DNA of 64,000 nucleotides from RYN-230 sp963720645 (lineage in GTDB: Bacteria; Actinomycetota; Actinomycetes; Streptosporangiales; Streptosporangiaceae). The notes under the pieces were generated by a model. It searched no databases. It was not told the DNA's origin and was given only the letters and a program-made list of their open reading frames with translations. Both the position numbers and the translations under genes were made by a program. The DNA lies in assembly GCA_963720645.1 (NCBI GenBank), contig CAVRFX010000013.1, positions 186,001 through 250,000 of the forward strand. The letters are read 5' to 3'. This document shows, piece by piece, positions 59,032-64,000 of the stretch (position 1 is the stretch's first letter; the number at the start of each line of letters is the position of its first letter).

Positions 59032-60014
59032 ATGCTGCGAGTCCTGCTGACCAACGACGACGGGGTGCGGGCCGCGGGCATCCAGGCCATCCGGGCGGCT
59101 CTCACCGGGGTGTGCGCCTCGGTGGTCACGGTCGCGCCGGACGGCAACCGCAGCGGGTTCGCGCGCAAGTGCACGTTCGACCGGCCGGTGGGCGTCCGGC
59201 GGCTGGAGGGCGGCCCGCACCCGGTGTACGAGTGCGACGGCACCCCGACCGACTGTGTCCGGCAGGCCTGCTCGGCGGGCTGGCCGCCGAGGCGGACCTC
59301 GTGGTCAGCGGGATCAACCACGGCTCCAACGTGGCCGACGACGTGGTCTACTCCGGCACGGTCGGCGCCGGGCTGGAAGCCGCGGTGCTCGGCACGTCCG
59401 CGCTGTGCCTGTCCCAGCAGACCCCGACGGGAAGCCTGACGGTCAACTACACCGACACCGGGGACTACGACTTCGGGCTGGCGGCCCGGCACGGGGCCGG
59501 GCTCACCGCCACGATCCTGGCGGCCCGGCCGGCCGAGACCGTGGTGCTCAGCATCAACTACCCGGCCGGCCCGGCGGCCCCCGGCCCGGGGGCAGTCACC
59601 CCGGCGGCCGTCCTGACCCGGCCCGGGCAGCGCATCTACCCGCGGGCCCCGCTGAAGGACTGGGACGCCGATCCCGGGCCGCAGGCGTTCTACCTGTTCG
59701 GCGGCCCGGACGAGGCCATCCCCGAGGCCGACGGCCCGGCGGGCACCGACGTCGCCGCGCTGCGGCGTGGCCTCATCTCGGTGACACCGCTGTCCGTGGC
59801 GGCGGGGCTGGAGGAGTTCTCGCCCGCGATGACGTCGTTCCTGGCCCGGCTGCCGGTCCGGCGGACTGGCCGGGGCACCGGTCCTGACCGCCCGCGCCCG
59901 GCGTGCGTGGCCGGGCACCGGCCCCTGACCGCCCGCGCCCGGCCCGGGGTGGGCGGGGCACGCTGGTCCTCGTTGCGGGGAAAGAGATGCCGCGCCGGCC
60001 TGCACCCGCGCTAG
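59032..60014 (+). CDS. surE: 5'/3'-nucleotidase SurE (one frameshift, extended tail)
   Basis: The metal-binding start MLRVLLTNDDG and GINHGSNVADDVVYSGTVG identify SurE, a phosphatase of nucleoside monophosphates. APDGNRSGFARKCTF and GTPTDC are also conserved. The frame from ATG 59032 breaks at VRQACSAG; restoring one G at 59271-59272 gives VRAGLLGGLAAEADLVVSG. The C-terminal domain continues to SPAMTSFLARLPV near 59850. The remaining 50 residues come from a duplicated GC-rich sequence (59873-59943) and probably are not native; they overlap the convergent monooxygenase frame. Confidence 0.8.
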
Positions 60015-61392
60015 AACCGGGCGGCAGACAACTCCGCGGGCCGGCCTGCTCCTCCTCCTCCTCGCGGCGGGCCGCGGTGTAGCGGTTCTCCGGGATCGGG
60101 AGGCCCAGGTGGCCGCGCAGCGTGCTGGACTCGTACTCGGCGCGGACCAGGCCGCGCTCGCGCAGGATCGGCACCACCTCGCTGGTGAACCGGCGGAACT
60201 GCGACGGGTGCCCGATGTGGATGTTGTAGCCGTCCAGCGCGCGGCCCTCGAACCAGCGCTGCATCTCGTCCGCGACGGTCTCCGGTGAGCCCGCGAACGG
60301 GGTCGGCCTCGGGCCGGAGATGGCCTGCACCGTCTGCCGGAGCGTGTAGCCGTTGTCCCGGGCCAGCTTCACGATCTTCTCGGCCTGGGTCCGGAAGCCC
60401 CGCTCGGCCACGTGCAGCACGTCCGGGAACGGCGCGTCGAGATCGTACTGACGGAAATCGTGCCAGGCGAACGGGCGGCCCAGCTCGCCGAGCGCCCGGT
60501 CGAAGTCCTGGTCGGCGAGCTGCAGGTCGTGCTCGATCTCGCGGGCCTCGGCGTCGGTGTCGCCGACGAACACCCGGACGCCCGGCATCACGATGATGTG
60601 GTCCGGGTCGCGGCCCTTGGCGGCCGCGCGGGCCTTGATGTCGGTGTAGAACGCCTGGCCCTGCTCGATCGACGCCGCGTGGGTGAAGATGCCCTCCCCG
60701 ATGGTGGCGCCCAGGTCACGGCCCTGCTCGGAGTCGCCGGCCTGGAAGATGACCGGCTGCCCCTGCGGGGAGCGGGAGATGTTCAGCGGGCCGACTACAC
60801 CGAAGTGCTCGCCCTTGTGGTTCAGCGCGTGCAGGCGGGACGGGTCCAGGAACCGGCGGGCCTGGCGGTCCCGGGGGAACGCGTCCGCCTCGTAGGAGTC
60901 CCACAGTCCCTGGGCGACCCGGACGAATTCCAGCCCGCGCGCGTACCGCGTGTCGTAGTCGTAGTGCTCGTCCCGGCTGAAATTGCCCGCCGCGCCCGCG
61001 TCGCCGCTGGTCACCACGTTCCACCCGGAGCGCCCGCCGCTGATCAGCTCGAGCGAGGCCAGCCGCCGGGCCAGGTTGAACGGGTCGTTGTAGGACGTGG
61101 TCATGGTGGCGACCAGGCCGATGTGCCGGGTCACGACGGCCAGCGCGGACAGCAGCGTCATGGGCTCGAGCCGGTTGAGGTAGTGCGGCGGGGAGTCCGG
61201 GGTGATGAACTGGCTGTCCACGATGAAGACCAGGTCGAACTTGGCCGCCTCGGCCAGCTGGACCTGCTCGGAGTACCAGCCGATGTTCACGCTGGCGTCG
61301 CCGGGGATCTCCGGATCCAGCCACTGGAAGTGCTGGCCGGGACCACCTGCTCCCATGGTCACCGCGCCGAGCTTGACCTGCCGCTTGCTCAT
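59773..61392 (-). CDS. NtaA/SnaA/DszA-type flavin-dependent monooxygenase (LLM class)
   Basis: Residues 1-450 from ATG 61392 form a complete bacterial-luciferase-like monooxygenase of the NtaA group. Motifs include VKLGAVTMGAGGPGQHFQWL, DSQFITPDSPPHYLNRLEP, the SGWNVVTSGDAGAAGNFSRD loop and the end TLRGHLGLPIPENRYTAAR. These enzymes use FMNH2 from a separate reductase to oxidise amines, sulfur compounds or chelators. The frame then runs through a (GAG)5 run and continues to 59773, antisense to SurE. The true stop is probably near 60015 (a TAG there is one frame off). ATGA overlap with the ABC ATPase upstream. Confidence 0.85.
   Translation of the reverse strand: MSKRQVKLGAVTMGAGGPGQHFQWLDPEIPGDASVNIGWYSEQVQLAEAAKFDLVFIVDSQFITPDSPPHYLNRLEPMTLLSALAVVTRHIGLVATMTTSYNDPFNLARRLASLELISGGRSGWNVVTSGDAGAAGNFSRDEHYDYDTRYARGLEFVRVAQGLWDSYEADAFPRDRQARRFLDPSRLHALNHKGEHFGVVGPLNISRSPQGQPVIFQAGDSEQGRDLGATIGEGIFTHAASIEQGQAFYTDIKARAAAKGRDPDHIIVMPGVRVFVGDTDAEAREIEHDLQLADQDFDRALGELGRPFAWHDFRQYDLDAPFPDVLHVAERGFRTQAEKIVKLARDNGYTLRQTVQAISGPRPTPFAGSPETVADEMQRWFEGRALDGYNIHIGHPSQFRRFTSEVVPILRERGLVRAEYESSTLRGHLGLPIPENRYTAARREEEEEQAGPRSCLPPGSSAGAGRRGISFPATRTSVPRPPRAGRGRSGAGARPRTPGAGGQDRCPGQSAGPAAGPGTTSSRARTPPAPPPRTAVSPR
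59873..59943. repeat. Tandem near-direct repeat at the end of surE
   Basis: A 30-base segment at 59873-59902 recurs with one inserted and one changed base at 59913-59943, separated by 10 bases (both start GGGCACCGG and end CGCGCCCGGC). It lies in the non-conserved tail region and may have removed or shifted the native surE stop. Confidence 0.6.
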
Positions 61393-62462
61393 CGGAACTG
61401 TCCTTCCGTAGTCCGGCCGTCCGCCATCCGGGCGCGGGCCAGGGTCATCCATTCGCTGTGCCGGTGGCAGGCGACCCCGCGCCGGCCGCCGGCCGTGACG
61501 AGCGGAGGCTGGGCCGTGCAGGGGTCGGTGGCGAACGCGCAGCGCGTGGCGAACACGCAGGCGTCCGGGTCATCGAAGCTGGCCAGCAGGGCCTCCGGCA
61601 GCGCGCCTGCCTCGGCGACGGTGCGGATGAGCTGCTGCGGGGAGAGTTCGCGGTCGTGCATGACGCTCGGCGCGGACGCCATCAGCAGCGCGGTGTAGGG
61701 GTGCTGGGGGTCAGCGAACACCTGGTCTACCGGGCCGTCCTCGACGATGCGGCCCCGGTACAGCACCGCTACCCGGTCGGCGATGCCCGCCAGCGAGCTG
61801 AGGTCGTGCGAGATGATCACGATGGACAGCCCCAGGGCGGTCCGGAGCTGGCTGAGCAGCCGCAGGATGTAATTGCGGTTGCTCGCGTCCAGGGCGCTTA
61901 CCGGCTCGTCGCAGATAAGCAGCCCCGGCTCGGTGGCCAGCGCCCGGGCGATCGACACCCGCTGCCGCTGGCCGCCGGAGATCTGGCCCGGGGTGCGCGG
62001 CAGCACCGAGGCGTCCAGGCCGACCTTGTCCAGGGCCCCGGCGACCCGCTGGCGGATCACGCGCCGGTCGGTCTCGCCCTGCAGCCTGATCCCCTCGGCG
62101 ACAATGTCGGCCACGGTCATGTCCGGGTCGAGGGAGCGGAGCGGGTCCTGGAAGACCAGCTGCAGGTGCCCACGGCGCCGCTCGGCGCGCCGGGCGCCGC
62201 CGCGCAGGGCGGAGATCGGGGTGCCCTCGAACACGACCTGGCCCCCGGCCGGGCTGACCAGGCCGAGGACGGTCCGGGCCAGGGTCGTCTTGCCCGAGCC
62301 CGTCTCACCGACCAGGCCGACGATCTCGCCCCGCTCGATCGCCAGGTCGACCCCCCGCAGAACCCGGGTAGCCCGCCAGCCGCGGCCGAGGATTACCGAG
62401 AGCGACCGCACCGCGAGCAACGGCGCCGCGGGCGGGGCCTCGGGCGCAGCGGCGGCGCTCAC
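61389..62462 (-). CDS. Oligopeptide-type ABC transporter ATP-binding protein (DppF-like)
   Basis: A 357-residue ATPase from GTG 62462, overlapping the previous stop by 4 bp (GTGA); earlier in-frame codons lie inside that gene. Walker A is GETGSGKTT, signature SGGQRQR, Walker B LLICDEPVSALD. The C-terminal cysteine extension CVFATRCAFATDPC is typical of the dipeptide/nickel/opine subfamily and can bind an Fe-S cluster. With its partner it energises uptake of a peptide-like or chelate substrate, probably the substrate of the monooxygenase encoded immediately after it. Confidence 0.87.
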   Translation of the reverse strand: MSAAAAPEAPPAAPLLAVRSLSVILGRGWRATRVLRGVDLAIERGEIVGLVGETGSGKTTLARTVLGLVSPAGGQVVFEGTPISALRGGARRAERRRGHLQLVFQDPLRSLDPDMTVADIVAEGIRLQGETDRRVIRQRVAGALDKVGLDASVLPRTPGQISGGQRQRVSIARALATEPGLLICDEPVSALDASNRNYILRLLSQLRTALGLSIVIISHDLSSLAGIADRVAVLYRGRIVEDGPVDQVFADPQHPYTALLMASAPSVMHDRELSPQQLIRTVAEAGALPEALLASFDDPDACVFATRCAFATDPCTAQPPLVTAGGRRGVACHRHSEWMTLARARMADGRTTEGQFR

Positions 62463-63535
62463 CGGGCCGCCAGTTCGATGGCGACCTGCGGCTCGTGGAC
62501 CCGGACGCAGCGCACCTGATGCTGGGCGCCGACGCTGACCGGGGGGATGGCGCCGGCCCGGCACGTCGCGGCCGCGGCGGGGCAGCGCTCCGCGAACCGG
62601 CAGCCGGTGATGTCCGCGCCCACCTGCGGCGGCTGGCCCGCGATGACCTCCAGCTCACGACGGCGGAAATCACCGACCGAGGCCACCCGGAGCAGGGCCT
62701 GGGTATAGGGGTGCCGGGGCCGCTCGATGATCTCCCTGGCGGGACCGGACTCCACCATCTCCCCCGCGTAGAACACCACCACCCGGTCACACAGCTCGCT
62801 GATGACGGCCAGGTCGTGTGACACGAACAGGACGGCCAGGCCGCGCTGCTCGCGCAGCTGCCGCAGCAGCTCGATGACCTCGGCCTGGATGGTGACGTCC
62901 AGCGCGGTGGTGGCTTCGTCGGCCACCAGGAGCTGCGGGTCGCAGGAGATCGCGATGGCGATCATCACCCGCTGCAGCATGCCACCGGACAGTTCGGCCG
63001 GGACCTGGTGAAACACCTGCTCCGGGTGGCACAGGCCGACCGAGGTGAACAGCTCGACGGAGCGCTGCCGCGCGGCCCGGCGGGACAGGCCCAGCTTCAC
63101 CCGCAGAACCTCGGTCAGCTGGTGGCCCACGGTGATCGACGGGTTGAGGTAGGAGGCCGGGTCCTGGAACACCGCACCGATGTGGCTGCCGTGCAGGCTC
63201 TGCCAGCCGCGCCGGGACAGGGTGGTCAGGTCGTGCCCGGCGAACGATAGCGTCCCCTGCTCGATGGTGACCCCGGCGGGCAGCACGCCGAGCGCGGCGC
63301 GGCAGGTCAGCGTCTTGCCGCTGCCTGACTCCCCGACCAGGCCGACGATCTCCCCGGCCCGGATGCTCAGCGAGATACCGCGGACGGCCAGAGCCGCCCC
63401 GTCATGCACGCTGATGTGCAGGTCATCGAGGCGCAGCACATCGGATGCGTCCGCGCTGGGCGCCGTGGCAGGCCTGGACGCCGGGGCCAGGCCCGGGGCG
63501 GCGAGGTCAGGCGACCTGAGATTGTCGATCGTCAT
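62459..63535 (-). CDS. Oligopeptide-type ABC transporter ATP-binding protein (DppD-like)
   Basis: A 358-residue ATPase. Walker A is GESGSGKTL, the signature is LSGGMLQR, Walker B is LLVADEATTALD, and the C-terminal CRFAERCPAAAATC is the family's cysteine cluster. It pairs with the DppF-like subunit encoded next. The first 35 residues are a non-conserved Pro/Ala-rich leader. The start ATG 63535 overlaps the permease gene by 29 bp, showing tight operon organisation. Confidence 0.87.
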   Translation of the reverse strand: MTIDNLRSPDLAAPGLAPASRPATAPSADASDVLRLDDLHISVHDGAALAVRGISLSIRAGEIVGLVGESGSGKTLTCRAALGVLPAGVTIEQGTLSFAGHDLTTLSRRGWQSLHGSHIGAVFQDPASYLNPSITVGHQLTEVLRVKLGLSRRAARQRSVELFTSVGLCHPEQVFHQVPAELSGGMLQRVMIAIAISCDPQLLVADEATTALDVTIQAEVIELLRQLREQRGLAVLFVSHDLAVISELCDRVVVFYAGEMVESGPAREIIERPRHPYTQALLRVASVGDFRRRELEVIAGQPPQVGADITGCRFAERCPAAAATCRAGAIPPVSVGAQHQVRCVRVHEPQVAIELAAR

Positions 63536-64000
63536 CGGCAGGCTCCAGAGTCGAGTGGGTTCGGATGACTGGATCCGGGACGGCCAGCATCCCCGGGGTG
63601 CGGCGGTCGCGGAACGCGTCGGCCAGGGCGTTCAGCGCACCCACGGTGATGGCGATGAGCGCCCCGGGGATGAACGGCGCCCACGGCGCCTGGGCGAGGT
63701 AGTCGAGGTCGGACGAGAGCACGCCGCCCCAGGTGGGCGCGGGTGGCTGCACGCCGATGCCGAGGAAGGTCAGGAACGAGACCGCCAGCAGCGCCGCGGC
63801 CGTCATCGACGCCGTGGTCACCGCGATGGTGGGCAGCACCTTGCGCAGCACATGCACCCGGACCACGTGCAGTTTCGAGGCCCCCATCAGCTCGGCGGCC
63901 TCCACGTACTGGGCCCGGGCGTGCTCCAGGGTGGCGGCCCGGGTGATCCGGAAGAAGAACGGGGCCAGCAGGATCCCCACCGGGACCATGGCCTGGACCA
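63507..64000 (-). CDS. Oligopeptide-type ABC transporter permease (DppC-like), 5' end outside window
   Basis: The C-terminal 160 residues or so of an inner-membrane permease. The EAA loop EAAELMGASKLHVVRVHVLR contacts the ATPases, followed by helices ITVGALNALADAF and a polar tail. GIGVQPPAPTWGGVLSSD is the extracytoplasmic loop typical of DppC-type subunits. The start lies beyond 64000. Together with the DppB-like and substrate-binding subunits expected upstream, this completes an importer feeding the flavin monooxygenase. Confidence 0.88.
   Translation of the reverse strand, partial: VQAMVPVGILLAPFFFRITRAATLEHARAQYVEAAELMGASKLHVVRVHVLRKVLPTIAVTTASMTAAALLAVSFLTFLGIGVQPPAPTWGGVLSSDLDYLAQAPWAPFIPGALIAITVGALNALADAFRDRRTPGMLAVPDPVIRTHSTLEPADDDRQSQVA

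Noticed and set aside
57856..59220. A 454-codon minus-strand frame across the sigma/MFS region
   Set aside because: Antisense shadow; the plus strand carries recognisable sigma and exporter sequence. It does cross the 140-bp insert, but shows no conserved motif there.
1..64000. rRNA, tRNA, prophage, insertion sequence or antibiotic gene cluster
   Set aside because: No transposase, integrase, phage structural gene, tRNA cloverleaf or modular synthase sequence was recognised anywhere in the window; only the conjugative-element-like pair hints at mobility.

Overview
The window is a high-GC stretch (G/C-rich third positions, frequent GTG starts, many 4-bp ATGA/GTGA gene overlaps) of an actinomycete chromosome. 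Gene content points the same way: GAF-ANTAR regulators, an ECF sigma/zinc anti-sigma pair, an AfsR/SARP-type regulator, a LAL-type LuxR regulator, an MptB-like mannosyltransferase, DUF899 and DUF4331 proteins, and two genes resembling the transfer region of actinomycete integrative and conjugative elements. No rRNA, tRNA, CRISPR array or recognisable insertion sequence was seen, so the genus cannot be fixed; an environmental Streptosporangiales-like actinomycete is only a guess.

Layout. 1-1111: two GAF/ANTAR genes. 1151-4781: translationally coupled GT4 - toroid - GH130-like operon. 5214-6510: two secreted/membrane-anchored proteins. 6939-8767: alkylsulfatase-type metallo-beta-lactamase (one frameshift). 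9058-12851: flippase-like protein, Yx(FWY)xxD lipoprotein, APC permease, small membrane protein. 12848-16208: HAD hydrolase, radical SAM protein and an XRE regulator with a long nucleotide-binding-like C-terminal part. 16300-17294: conjugative-element-like pair. 17465-18836: ECF sigma and anti-sigma. 18873-21298: operator-controlled SRPBCC-ArsR-DUF899-DUF899 operon. 22269-26275: CHAT protease with TPR-like repeats, divergent from a zinc-ribbon protein and a three-helix membrane protein. 26306-31580: PRC-barrel, two alpha/beta hydrolases, transketolase, DUF4331. 31793-36003: SRPBCC, LAL regulator, gene fragments (TetR tail, SnoaL-like), coiled-coil protein. 36156-43455: TPM-like protein with a GGGDF repeat tail, unknown membrane protein, FAD monooxygenase, second flippase, PNPOx-like protein. 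43466-48266: SARP regulator, hemerythrin, PadR/HAAS pair facing a DoxX gene across two identical-core operators, lipoprotein. 48380-50133: large secreted protein broken by four shifts. 50500-52821: SDR, 2TM, flavodoxin, TMEM175 fragment, DUF167. 52847-55740: two membrane glycosyltransferases. 56200-59001: FAD oxidoreductase, ECF sigma factor fused to an MFS fragment. 59032-60014: SurE. 59773-64000: operon of an oligopeptide-type ABC transporter and a flavin-dependent monooxygenase.

Two points stand out. First, at least fifteen coding sequences or joints are interrupted by single-base indels, mostly in runs of G or C. In nearly every case the other frame resumes the same protein family at once. 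This looks more like assembly error than decay, so proteins here should be read across the shifts. Second, the best candidates for little-described systems are the CHAT/zinc-ribbon/membrane locus (22.3-26.3 kb) and the radical SAM/HAD/XRE-fusion locus (12.8-16.2 kb).
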